Assembly (NCBI RefSeq): GCF_900109945.1
Contig: NZ_FOBX01000005.1
Coordinates: forward strand, 399,839 to 463,838
Source of the DNA: Bradyrhizobium sp. OK095
GTDB taxonomy: Bacteria; Pseudomonadota; Alphaproteobacteria; Rhizobiales; Xanthobacteraceae
DNA: 64,000 nucleotides
Direction: 5' to 3'
In this document: piece by piece, positions 32,001 through 39,700 of the stretch
Layout of the letters: every line of letters begins with the position of its first letter
Numbering within the stretch: position 1 is the first letter of the stretch
Translations under genes and position numbers: made by a program
The notes under the pieces: model-generated
Told to the model about the DNA's origin: nothing
The model's input: only the letters and a program-made list of their open reading frames with translations
Databases searched by the model: none

Positions 32001-32141
32001 CTCGATGAGCTCTTTATCGACCGGATGGAAGGCAACGAAGAAATCTTTTCGCGGGTGATGACCGATAAAGAGTTTCGATCTGTCGCCCATGAACACTTGG
32101 CTCGCGAGATATTCAAGCGGGCGAGAGAGAAAAACGACTAA
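29076..32141 (+). CDS. hsdR: Type I restriction endonuclease subunit
   Basis: Translocating, cutting subunit. The 1021-residue product has an N-terminal nuclease domain with the PD-(D/E)xK-like TAELKNPLTGQRA (about 160-172), then an SF2 helicase motor: Walker A HSAGSGKSNSIAWL (about 314-327), DEAH box VDEAHSSQSG (about 432-441), SAT-like FAFTATPKFKT, and motif VI region QTLSRLNRIASGK. The C-terminal ~300 residues are the helical HsdM-contact domain. It appears intact, with no frameshift, so the system may be active. Confidence 0.93.
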   Translation: MPGHMERHFEAAIEVGLTGQGGYMKRAPTAYDEALALFPKDVTAFLKDSQVAKWEHLEALLGARTEATVLDNLAKELDIKGTLHVLRHGFKCYGKIFRLAFFRPNSRMNAEATEAYAKNQLTITRQVAFTSAMKKADGTNRRCIIDVTLAVNGLPVVTAELKNPLTGQRAMDAVQQYMEDRDDRDLLFAFKKRALVHFAVDPDEVWMTTRLKGKETVFLPFNRGNNRGAGNPPVESNWKTHYLWDEVLQADSLLDILQRFMHLEVKERQIKSDKGVRNIRKEATVFPRYHQLDVVRKLVAHARQHGSGRNYLIQHSAGSGKSNSIAWLAHRLASLHDANDEKVFHSVVVVTDRRVLDQQLQNTIYQIEHKTGVVEKIDEDTQQLVRALSNGTPIVITTIQKFPFISQALSTLEKKGTGVKIDTAGKRFAVIVDEAHSSQSGDTATTLRGMLNKDGIEAAIAAQLSDEEDGDLSEEARAAILRDSLKRIRQPNLSFFAFTATPKFKTKTLFDEPGPSGKSPFHEYTMRQAIEEGFIMDVLQNYTTYKRFFGLVKQVEDDPEVPRKQAAKALTRYLELHPVNIEQVVSVIVEHFRLYVVHELGGRAKAMVVTGSRLAAVKYKLAFDYYIKDRGYSGIRSLVAFSGTVEDPDSPGSSYTEVSMNGGLAESELPETFDRDDYRVLLVAEKYQTGFDQPLLQTMYVVKRLAGVQAVQTLSRLNRIASGKARTFVLDFANEEADIYKAFKPYYETTPIGENADPHQLSELQHKLLEWAIFTPQDVNAFAAVWYQHTRDHSASQHKVMNSVLDAVVQRFKEEDEGEQETFRGQLTAYRNLYAFLSQVIPYQDSELEKFYAFVRNLLLKLPPPGDGKAFVLDDEVALRYFRLQQMSEGSIDLGYGQADPLKGPTDVGTAGLAEEGVALSALVGKLNERFGTDFIEADQLFFDQIRASAEGDEKIVEAARANNLANFSSYLERILDELFIDRMEGNEEIFSRVMTDKEFRSVAHEHLAREIFKRAREKND

Positions 32142-32602
32142 AGACGATTGGCGGGGGCTTTACCGATCGCTTTCCCCGCAATGATGACATCGTGCCCCTG
32201 TTTTGCCCGACGAGTCAAACGACGCGCGGTGTCATCCGAAATCCGCCGACACTACGATCGCCGCTTATCTCTGCCGATCTCGGGAAACGTGACCGGAAAC
32301 CAAGCGACGGTATCGGCAGTAATGCGCTCCAACGCCGATTCGGATCCGTCACCACCCGGCGTGCGTCGCTCTCCGAATTTTGCTCGCGGCATCAGATGCT
32401 TCGCCAGATGTAGAGTACGCCGCGCCGGCGGCAGCCGGCTACTGTGCATGGGGTTGTTTTCGTCATTTTTGTTGTCCGCATAGTGGATGGCCCTGGGGCC
32501 TTCGTGTCTGCGCCGGCCCCAGGCCGGGTCATCGCTCGCTGCTGCGATCCGAAAATGAGCTATAGTCACCCGTCGTAAGGCCCCCGCCCAAGGATCTTCC
32601 GG
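32142..32602. other. Intergenic right flank of the hsd operon
   Basis: A 461-base stretch without a gene I can support. It marks the change back from lower G+C hsd sequence to normal chromosome. It includes the 20-base motif at 32443-32462 that recurs at 5619-5638, and a segment (GCCCCTGTTTTGCCCGACGA, near 32194) that I associate, from memory only, with dispersed Bradyrhizobium intergenic elements. No repeat of the tRNA-Ser 3' end was found here. Confidence 0.45.
32443..32462. repeat. 20-base motif, second copy
   Basis: TGTGCATGGGGTTGTTTTCG, one mismatch to 5619-5638. It lies at the right side of the hsd region, about 140 bases before the LysR start. Confidence 0.55.
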
Positions 32603-33556
32603 ATGACCGCCAAAATCGATCTCCTGACGCTGCAACTCTTCGTGGCGATCGTCGAGGAGCAGAGTATCGCCAAAGCGGCGGAGAAGAAGAACATCGCCGC
32701 GTCCGCGGTCAGCCGCCGCATCTCGGATATTGAGGACCTGTTCAAGGTCGAGCTGCTGCATCGCCATTCCAAAGGGATCGAGCCGACACCTGCCGGCTTC
32801 GCCCTGCTCGAGCACGCCCGCATCATCCTCGGAAACCTGAGCAAGCTCGAGACCGAGCTGACCGGCTACAGGCAGGGCAAGCGCGGGCTGATCCGGGTCT
32901 GTGCCAACAAGTCCGCGATCCTCGAAGCCCTGGCGGACGAGCTCAGCCTGTTTCTGGAACGGCATCCGTTGGTGCGTATCGACCTCGAGGAGGATTTGAG
33001 CCCGGCGATCGTGCGCGCGGTGGTGGAGAACCGGGCCGACATCGGCATTTTCGGCGGCAACATCGACGGGCAGGATCTGGAGTTGCTGTCCTATCGCAGC
33101 GACAGCCTGGTCGCGCTGGTCACGAGCGACCACCCGCTGGCGGGACGCAATAGCGTTCGCTTCCGCGAGCTGGTCGATTTCGACTTCGTCAGCCTGGAGA
33201 AGGGCAGCTCGATCGAGACGCTGTGCGTCAGGGCCGCGGCGGCGCTCGGGCAGCACATGAAGGTGCGCATCCGCGTCAGCAGTTTCGATGCGCTGTTCCG
33301 CGTCATCGATGCCAGGATGGGGGTCGGCATCGTGCCGCTCGAGATCGTAAGCGGCCGCTACGGCGTCGACAGCCTCGTCACCGTCCCGCTCGACGAGTCC
33401 TGGGCGCGACGCGACCTGGTCATGGGCGTGCGCGATTACAAATCGCTGCCTCCGGTCACGAAGTTGCTGGTGGACCATTTGCGGACCCATGACGATGCGC
33501 GTCACGTCACGAGCAGCGTCTCCGACCGGCTGACGGTCGTGCCAAGCGGGAGCTAG
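32603..33556 (+). CDS. LysR-family regulator of the leuCDB-ABC cluster
   Basis: A 317-residue LysR-type regulator: winged helix at residues 5-65 (LLTLQLFVAIVEEQSIAKAA, ASAVSRRISDIEDLFKVELL) and an effector domain from about 92 (GLIRVCANKSAI). It lies 164 bases upstream of leuC on the same strand, so unlike most LysR genes it is not divergent from its likely target. The effector may be a carboxylate handled by the downstream LeuCD/LeuB enzymes; this is inference. Confidence 0.9.
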   Translation: MTAKIDLLTLQLFVAIVEEQSIAKAAEKKNIAASAVSRRISDIEDLFKVELLHRHSKGIEPTPAGFALLEHARIILGNLSKLETELTGYRQGKRGLIRVCANKSAILEALADELSLFLERHPLVRIDLEEDLSPAIVRAVVENRADIGIFGGNIDGQDLELLSYRSDSLVALVTSDHPLAGRNSVRFRELVDFDFVSLEKGSSIETLCVRAAAALGQHMKVRIRVSSFDALFRVIDARMGVGIVPLEIVSGRYGVDSLVTVPLDESWARRDLVMGVRDYKSLPPVTKLLVDHLRTHDDARHVTSSVSDRLTVVPSGS

Positions 33557-33705
33557 TACGGCTCGGCGGCTGCGAGCCATCGCCGGCCGCGATGGCGGGT
33601 TGCCCAACCGTCACTGCACATTTTTGGCGCGGACTTCTATCCTGCTTCCCAACAACGCTGACGGTCGCCATGATCGGCAGCAATACGGCACATCAGATGC
33701 CGGAC

Positions 33706-33714
33706 AAGGGAGGA
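33706..33714 (+). promoter_or_regulatory. Ribosome-binding site fixing the leuC start
   Basis: AAGGGAGGA, six bases before the GTG at 33721. The upstream ATGs at 33670 and 33694 in the same frame have no comparable site, so GTG 33721 is taken as the start. Confidence 0.75.
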
Positions 33715-33720
33715 CGGATC

Positions 33721-35130
33721 GTGGACAGGCGCGGTCGCACGCTGCTGGCCAAAATCTGGGACCAGCATGTCATCGCAAATCTCAGCGATGATACCGATCT
33801 GCTGCATGTGGATCGCCATCTGCTGCATGATCTCGGCGGCTCCCGCGGCCTGATCGACCTCAAAAACCGCAACCTTCCGGTCCATAATCCCGAGCTGACC
33901 TTTGCAACGCCCGATCATGCGATTTCGACGGCGTCGGGCCGTGCCGGCACCATCAAGACCGGGTGGGAGCTGCTGGCGGCGTTGCGGACCGAGACATCGG
34001 CCAGCGGCATCCAGCTGTTCGACATCGACCAGCCTGGGCAGGGCATCGTCCATGTCATCGGCCCGGAGCTCGGCCTCAGTCTGCCCGGCTGCCTGATCGT
34101 CTGCGGCGATAGCCATACCTGCACCCATGGCGGGCTCGGCGCGCTCGCCTTCGGCATCGGCTCCAGCGAGCTGACGCATGTGCTGGCGACCCAGACCATC
34201 ATCCAGCGCCGCCCCAAGACCATGCGCGTGACCTTCGACGGCCGGTTGCCGTTCGGTGTCACGGCAAAAGATCTCATCCTCGCTTTGATCGGCCATGTCG
34301 GCGCCGCCGGTGGCACCGGCTATGCGGTCGAATATGCCGGCAGTGCGATCAGGGACATGCCGATCGAAGGGCGGCTCACCATCTGCAACCTGTCGGTCGA
34401 GCTCGGCGCCAAGATGGGCCTGATCGCGCCGGATGACACGACGTTTGCATATGTCCAAGGCCGGCCCTACGCGCCGCAAGGCGCGATGTGGGACCGGGCC
34501 GTTGCGGCGTGGCGTTCGCTTCGGAGCGACAGCGACGCCATGTTCGATCGCGAGGTGTCGATCGATGTCGGGGCCATCATCCCCCAGATCACCTGGGGCA
34601 CCAGTCCCGAACATGTCCTTGGCGTCGATGGCCGCATCCCGGACCCCGCGGACATTGCCGATCCGGCGCGCCGCGGCGCGATCGAGATCGCGCTCGACTA
34701 TATGGGCCTGAAGCCGGGTGCGCCGATCGCCGGCACGAAGGTGGATTGGGTGTTCATCGGCTCCTGCACCAATAGCCGCCTCAGCGATCTCCGCGCCGCA
34801 GCCGAGGTCGCGCGTGGCCGCAAGGTTGCGCCGGGCGTGCGCGCCTGGGTCGTGCCGGGCTCGGAGACCGTCAAGCGCGATGCGGTAGCCGAGGGCCTCG
34901 ACAAGATCTTCATCGACGCGGGCTTCGAATGGCGCGAGCCCGGATGCTCGATGTGCCTTGCCGCCAACGGCGAAACCGTGCCGCCCGGCCAGCGCTCGGT
35001 GTCGACCTCGAACCGGAATTTCATCGGCCGGCAAGGGCCGCGCGCCCGCACCCATCTGGCAAGTCCGGCCATGGCTGTCGCGGCGGCGGTGTCCGGCGCC
35101 ATCGCCGACGTTCGAACGATGGAGCGCTAG
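33721..35130 (+). CDS. leuC: Isopropylmalate isomerase large subunit family (accessory copy)
   Basis: Aconitase-superfamily [4Fe-4S] hydro-lyase large subunit; with LeuD it moves a hydroxyl on a 2- or 3-substituted malate. With the GTG start it is 469 residues, close to the typical LeuC length. Seen: RGRTLLAKIWDQHVI, CGDSHTCTHGGLGALAFGIG, GSCTNSRLSDLRAAAEVARG and EPGCSMCLAANGE, giving the three cluster cysteines. It is directly followed by leuD with no gap. No leuA is present, so the natural substrate may not be isopropylmalate. Confidence 0.9.
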   Translation: MDRRGRTLLAKIWDQHVIANLSDDTDLLHVDRHLLHDLGGSRGLIDLKNRNLPVHNPELTFATPDHAISTASGRAGTIKTGWELLAALRTETSASGIQLFDIDQPGQGIVHVIGPELGLSLPGCLIVCGDSHTCTHGGLGALAFGIGSSELTHVLATQTIIQRRPKTMRVTFDGRLPFGVTAKDLILALIGHVGAAGGTGYAVEYAGSAIRDMPIEGRLTICNLSVELGAKMGLIAPDDTTFAYVQGRPYAPQGAMWDRAVAAWRSLRSDSDAMFDREVSIDVGAIIPQITWGTSPEHVLGVDGRIPDPADIADPARRGAIEIALDYMGLKPGAPIAGTKVDWVFIGSCTNSRLSDLRAAAEVARGRKVAPGVRAWVVPGSETVKRDAVAEGLDKIFIDAGFEWREPGCSMCLAANGETVPPGQRSVSTSNRNFIGRQGPRARTHLASPAMAVAAAVSGAIADVRTMER

Positions 35131-35769
35131 ATGGCACAAGCCTTCACCAAACTGACCGCGACCGCCGCGCCGATCATGCGCACCAATGTCGACACCGACG
35201 TCATCATCAGCATCAACCGCATGATCGGAAATTCCGTCCGCGGCAGTCTCGGCAAATGGGCGTTCGGCTCGCTCCGCTATTTGCCTGATGGTTCGGACAA
35301 TCCAGCGTTCATCCTCAATCGCGAGCCTTATCGCGCCGCGGAAATCCTGGTCACCGGGCCGAATTTCGGTTGCGGCTCCTCGCGCGAGGCGGCGGTGTGG
35401 GCGCTTCAGGAAATGGGCATCCGCGCCATCATCGGCTCCGGCTTCGGCGATATTTTCTTCGCCAACTGCTTCCAGAACGGCATTTTGCCGGTGGTGCTGG
35501 ACAAAGCCGTCATCGATGGCCTTGCTGCGGAGATCGAAGCGAGCCAGGGCGCGGGACGTCTCGATGTCGATCTGCAGGAGCAGACGGTCACCTCGCCATC
35601 AGGCGTGCGGCACAGCTTCGAGATCGATCCGCGCCGGCGTGCGGGTTTGCTCGAAGGCCTCGACGAGATTTCGCTGACATTGCGACGGGACCAAGAGATT
35701 CGCGCATTCCAGGCCTCCGACCGCACCGCGCGGCCGTGGATTCACTTTGCAGGATCATCGGCAAGATAA
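35131..35769 (+). CDS. leuD: Isopropylmalate isomerase small subunit family (accessory copy)
   Basis: Swivel domain that completes the active site of LeuC. The 212-residue product has TNVDTDVIISINRMI and the signature GPNFGCGSSREAAVWALQ. Where canonical LeuD reads NTDDIIPKQFL-like at this position, here it is DTDVIISINRMIGN, so the substrate-recognition loop differs. The ATG abuts the leuC stop, indicating coupled translation and a stoichiometric complex. Confidence 0.9.
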   Translation: MAQAFTKLTATAAPIMRTNVDTDVIISINRMIGNSVRGSLGKWAFGSLRYLPDGSDNPAFILNREPYRAAEILVTGPNFGCGSSREAAVWALQEMGIRAIIGSGFGDIFFANCFQNGILPVVLDKAVIDGLAAEIEASQGAGRLDVDLQEQTVTSPSGVRHSFEIDPRRRAGLLEGLDEISLTLRRDQEIRAFQASDRTARPWIHFAGSSAR

Positions 35770-35789
35770 TCCGTCAGGACACATCAGGC

Positions 35790-36929
35790 ATGAACACGCT
35801 CTCGAACACGATCAAGGTGGCTGTCGTCGGTGGTGAAGGCATCGGTCCTGAAGTGACCGACCAGTCCCATCGCATTCTCAAATGGTTTTCGGACCGGCGC
35901 GGCGCGCCCGTGGTTCTGCGCGAAGCCCAATACGGCCTCATCCCTTATCTCGCGACAGGCAAGGTGTTGCCGGATGACACGGTCGAGGCGATGGAGGAGG
36001 CCGACGCAATTCTCTGGGGCGCGACGGGCGGCCCGGAAACCACGGAGGTGCCTGCGGCGGCGCGCAAGGCGGGAAGCCTGCTGTCGCTGCGCAGCAAGTA
36101 CGACCTCTATGCGAATCTCCGGCCGATCGTCGCCAATCCGGCGCTGGCGGATTCCGCGCCGCTCAAGGCCGAGGTGCTGAAAGGCGTCGACTTCATCATC
36201 ATCCGCGAGCTCACCAGCGGCATCTATTTTGGCGAGCCGCGCGGTATCGAAACGCTGCCAGACGGCCAGCGCCGCGGCTTCAACACCCAGCAATACACCA
36301 CCAGCCAGATCCGCCGGGTGGCGCGAACCGCGTTCGAGCTGGCGCGGACGCGCAAGGGCCGGGTCTGCTCCGTCGACAAGGCCAATGTGCTGGAAACCAG
36401 CGTGCTGTGGCGCGAGGAGGTCATAGCGCTGCATCAAGCGGAATTCTCCGATGTGGAGCTGACGCACCTCTATGTCGACAACGCCGCGATGCAGATCGTG
36501 CGGGCGCCGTCGCAGTTCGACGTCATGGTGACCTGCAATATTTTCGGCGACATTCTCTCCGATTGTGCCGCCATGGCGTCGGGCTCGCTCGGCATGCTGC
36601 CGTCGGTCTCGCTCGGGCCGCCGGACCGGCTCGGACGCCGCAAGGCGCTCTACGAACCGGTCCATGGCAGCGCGCCTGACATTGCCGGCAAGGGCATCGC
36701 CAATCCGCTCGGCTCGATCCTCAGCGTCGCAATGATGTTGCGCATCACCCTCAATCGGCCCGATGATGCCACGCTGCTGGAGCACGCCGTGAATACGGCC
36801 CTCGCCGCCGGCGCAAGAACGGCCGATATCGCCGAAGCAGGCGCAAAAAGATTGTCGACCCAGGAGATGGGCGATGCGGTGCTGAACGCGCTCGACAAGG
36901 TGGTCGGCAGGGAGAGGGAGCACGCGTGA
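35790..36929 (+). CDS. leuB: Isopropylmalate/3-substituted-malate dehydrogenase
   Basis: NAD-dependent oxidative decarboxylase of 3-substituted malates. The 379-residue product has VAVVGGEGIGPEVTDQ, SKYDLYANLRP, VCSVDKANVLETSVLWRE (catalytic Lys) and HGSAPDIAGKGIANPLGS. ATG 35790 is chosen; the frame is open far upstream inside leuD but those residues are a shadow. The stop overlaps the next gene, a transporter receptor, by four bases, tying the enzyme to solute uptake. Substrate preference cannot be read with confidence. Confidence 0.88.
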   Translation: MNTLSNTIKVAVVGGEGIGPEVTDQSHRILKWFSDRRGAPVVLREAQYGLIPYLATGKVLPDDTVEAMEEADAILWGATGGPETTEVPAAARKAGSLLSLRSKYDLYANLRPIVANPALADSAPLKAEVLKGVDFIIIRELTSGIYFGEPRGIETLPDGQRRGFNTQQYTTSQIRRVARTAFELARTRKGRVCSVDKANVLETSVLWREEVIALHQAEFSDVELTHLYVDNAAMQIVRAPSQFDVMVTCNIFGDILSDCAAMASGSLGMLPSVSLGPPDRLGRRKALYEPVHGSAPDIAGKGIANPLGSILSVAMMLRITLNRPDDATLLEHAVNTALAAGARTADIAEAGAKRLSTQEMGDAVLNALDKVVGREREHA

Positions 36930-37978
36930 TGAGGACTCGGGTCACCAGACGGGCCGCATTGACCATTGTCGCCGGCGCCGGTGCCTCCATGGCGGCGGGG
37001 CGGGCGTGGGCGGATGCCCCGTCCGGCCGCGTGATCTATCCGGTGGCCATTCCGGTCTATCAGTCTCAATTCGTCGCCGACCGGGCCGGGTTCTTCAAGG
37101 AGGCCGGCCTCGACTGCAAGCTGATCCAGGGCGGCAGCGGCGTGAAGACGCGCGAGATCATCGCCTCGTCCCAGGGCGATATCGGCATCGGCGACATCAC
37201 CCACCCGATGCAGCTGAGCAATCACGGCCGCAGCGCGCGGGTCCTGATGCCGGTCGATACCCGCAGCAACGCCGCGATCTTCATCATCCGCAAGGATTTG
37301 TTCGATCAGGGCATTACCACCCTGGAGGCGCTGGCGAAGTGGAAACGGCCCGACGGACGCAAGCCGATCGTTGCGGTGTCGTCGCTGGGAGGCACCAACC
37401 ACGTCTGGGCCTCCTACTACATGGAAACCATGGGACTGGACGACAAGGTGACCTGGATCGGCACCGGCAATGTCGACACCATGATGGGCACGTTGAAAAC
37501 GAAGCAGGTCGATGTTCTCATCAACTCGCCGTCGATCCTGAAGGATTCGATCGAGCAAGGCTGGGGCGCGCTGTTGTTCGATGGAACGGACGAGACGGTC
37601 TGGGCCAAGTACATCGGCGGCAAGGTCCCGGTGACGTCTCATTTCACCCTGCAGTCGACCATCGACAAGGACCCGCAGAAGATGCAGGCGTTCGTCACGG
37701 CGCTGTGGCGCGCAACGCAGTGGATCAAGGGGCACTCTCCGGAAGAGATCTACGATGCGATCGAGCCTTATGTCGGGAGCACGTCGCGCGATGCGAACCT
37801 TTTCGACATCGGGATCATGAAGAAAGTCACCGACTACGAGTGCCTCATCGATGAGGCCAGCTTCGCGCGCGGTCAGAAGGTGTGGTTTCGTGAAATGACC
37901 GGCATCAAGCCGCTCGCGATGGCCGATGTCGTCAGCACCAGCTTCATCGAAGCGGCACGCAAGGCTTATCCGGCTTGA
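36926..37978 (+). CDS. NitT/TauT-type ABC transporter substrate-binding protein
   Basis: A 350-residue periplasmic receptor with a twin-arginine-like signal (RVTRRAALTIVAGAGASMAA) cut near ADAPSG. The NMT1/THI5-like body shows FVADRAGFFKEAGLDCKLIQ, IIASSQGDIGIGDITHPMQ and SSLGGTNHVWASYYME. It would deliver a small anionic or heteroaromatic solute to the permease at 38805. Its ATGA overlap with leuB suggests that the imported ligand, or a product of it, is the LeuCDB substrate. Confidence 0.88.
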   Translation: MMRTRVTRRAALTIVAGAGASMAAGRAWADAPSGRVIYPVAIPVYQSQFVADRAGFFKEAGLDCKLIQGGSGVKTREIIASSQGDIGIGDITHPMQLSNHGRSARVLMPVDTRSNAAIFIIRKDLFDQGITTLEALAKWKRPDGRKPIVAVSSLGGTNHVWASYYMETMGLDDKVTWIGTGNVDTMMGTLKTKQVDVLINSPSILKDSIEQGWGALLFDGTDETVWAKYIGGKVPVTSHFTLQSTIDKDPQKMQAFVTALWRATQWIKGHSPEEIYDAIEPYVGSTSRDANLFDIGIMKKVTDYECLIDEASFARGQKVWFREMTGIKPLAMADVVSTSFIEAARKAYPA

Positions 37979-37989
37979 CGGTGCATGCC

Positions 37990-38808
37990 ATGCCCGCGTC
38001 GTCGTCCGTCGCATCGCCCGAGATGCGGCGCATCGACGTGCGTGGATTGTGCAAGACCTTCCAGCTGGCGGGGACGGCCATCGAGGCGGTGCGCGATGTG
38101 TCCTTCAATGTCCGGCGCGGCGAATTTGTCGCTCTGCTGGGCCCGTCAGGTTCGGGCAAGAGCACCGTCCTCAACATGATCGCGACGCTGATCAAGCCGA
38201 CCAGCGGCCAGATCCTGATTGACGGAACGCCCGTCGTCCCCGGGCAGGCGACGCCTGACGTCGGCTATGTGTTCCAGCGCGATACCCTGTTTCCGTGGCG
38301 CACCGTCGCCGACAACATCGGCTACGGCCTGCAACTGGCGGGTGTCCCAGCGGCGGAGCGAAAGGATCGTATCAGCGCTTGCGTGGCGCAGGCGGGGTTG
38401 CAGGGTTTCGAAAACGCCTATCCTTCCGCATTGTCGGGCGGCATGCGCCAGCGCGCAGCCTTGATGCGAACGCTGGTCGTTGAGCCGCAGGTTCTGCTGA
38501 TGGACGAGCCGTTCGGCGCGCTCGACACCCATACCAAGATCGACATGCACGATGTGCTGCTTCGTATCTGGGAACGCGAGCAGCAGACCGTGCTGTTCGT
38601 GACCCATGATCTCGGCGAGGCCCTGACGCTGGCAGATCGCATCATTCTGTTTTCCGCGCGGCCCGGCCGGATCAAGGAGAGTTTTGAGGTGGATTTTGCC
38701 CGCCCGCGCAATGCCGTGAAGATCCGGGAGACGCCGCGTTATGCCGAGCTGTTTCAGCTGATCTGGCACTCGCTCGGCGAGGAGTTCATCAAGGGCCGCA
38801 AGCCATGA
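37990..38808 (+). CDS. NitT/TauT-type ABC transporter ATPase
   Basis: ATP-hydrolysing subunit. Walker A LLGPSGSGKSTVLN, Q-loop VFQRDTLFPWRTV, signature LSGGMRQRAALMRTL, Walker B VLLMDEPFGALD, and H-loop FVTHDLGEAL are all intact. Three in-frame starts exist: TTG 37975 (overlapping the previous stop), GTG 37981 and ATG 37990; none has a clear Shine-Dalgarno, and I list the ATG. The stop overlaps the permease start by four bases. Confidence 0.92.
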   Translation: MPASSSVASPEMRRIDVRGLCKTFQLAGTAIEAVRDVSFNVRRGEFVALLGPSGSGKSTVLNMIATLIKPTSGQILIDGTPVVPGQATPDVGYVFQRDTLFPWRTVADNIGYGLQLAGVPAAERKDRISACVAQAGLQGFENAYPSALSGGMRQRAALMRTLVVEPQVLLMDEPFGALDTHTKIDMHDVLLRIWEREQQTVLFVTHDLGEALTLADRIILFSARPGRIKESFEVDFARPRNAVKIRETPRYAELFQLIWHSLGEEFIKGRKP

Positions 38809-39680
38809 GGCGCGTGCGCCACCCCGGCAGAACGCTGGCATGGCAGGCGTTGATCTGCGCCTGCTTCCTGTCGATCTGGCAGTGGGGGTACGATCTCCAT
38901 GGCCGCCTTCCGTGGCTGGTGCCGGATCTGCTCGACCCCTATTTCGTGTCCAAGCCGTCGCAGATTTTTGAGCATTTCCTGATCCTGAGCTGCCTCAAGT
39001 CCAAGCTCGGAATGTTCAACGGCTGGTTCAACGGCGAATTCGCCCGCTGCATGGCGCGATCCGAGAACAATCTCTGGATCGCGACCGCTGTCACCCTGAA
39101 GAACACCTTCTTCGGTTTCGTGACCGGCGTCAGCAGCGGCTTTGCCGCGGGCCTCGTGCTGGGACGTTCGGACCGGCTGAGCGCCATTTTCCAGCCGTTC
39201 ATCACGGCGGTGAATTCGATCCCCCGCATCGCGCTGGCGCCGATCATCGTGCTGGCCTTCGGCATCGGCGATACCTCGAAGATCGTGACATCGTGGATCG
39301 TGGTGGTCTTTCTCGTGTTCTTCAATACGTTCGAAGGAGCGCGCTCGATCGACGAGGGCTTTGTCAATGCGGCGCGGCTGCTCGGCGCCAGCGAGTGGCA
39401 GATCACCCGCACGGTGGTGATCCCATCGACCATGGCCTGGGTTTTCGCCTCGCTGACACCTGCGATCTCCTTCGCGCTGATCGGGGTCATCGTCGGCGAG
39501 TTCATCGGCGCGGAACGGGGGATCGGTCGCCTGATCATCGAGTCCGAGGCGCGCGCGGAGGCGTCGGGAATGATGGTCGCCGTCATCGTGCTGATGCTGG
39601 TCGGCGTTGCGCTATCCGCGTTGATCTGGCGATTGCAGGCCTATCTGTTGCGCTGGCAGCAGCACAATCTCGCGGAGTAG
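38805..39680 (+). CDS. NitT/TauT-type ABC transporter permease
   Basis: A 291-residue inner-membrane permease with about six helices. The EAA-like cytoplasmic loop is GFVNAARLLGASEWQITRTV followed by VIPSTMAWVFASL. An unusually long segment (about residues 60-90, CLKSKLGMFNGWFNGEFARC) between the first helices contains two Cys and may face the periplasm. Last gene of the cluster; its stop is 20 bases from the convergent LysR gene. Confidence 0.9.
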   Translation: MRRVRHPGRTLAWQALICACFLSIWQWGYDLHGRLPWLVPDLLDPYFVSKPSQIFEHFLILSCLKSKLGMFNGWFNGEFARCMARSENNLWIATAVTLKNTFFGFVTGVSSGFAAGLVLGRSDRLSAIFQPFITAVNSIPRIALAPIIVLAFGIGDTSKIVTSWIVVVFLVFFNTFEGARSIDEGFVNAARLLGASEWQITRTVVIPSTMAWVFASLTPAISFALIGVIVGEFIGAERGIGRLIIESEARAEASGMMVAVIVLMLVGVALSALIWRLQAYLLRWQQHNLAE

Positions 39681-39700
39681 CCGAACAATTGCTGCCTTGA

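Noticed and set aside
25302..32602. Classical integrative island with attL/attR at tRNA-Ser
   Set aside because: No copy of the tRNA 3' end was found at the right flank and no integrase is present; only composition and adjacency support transfer.
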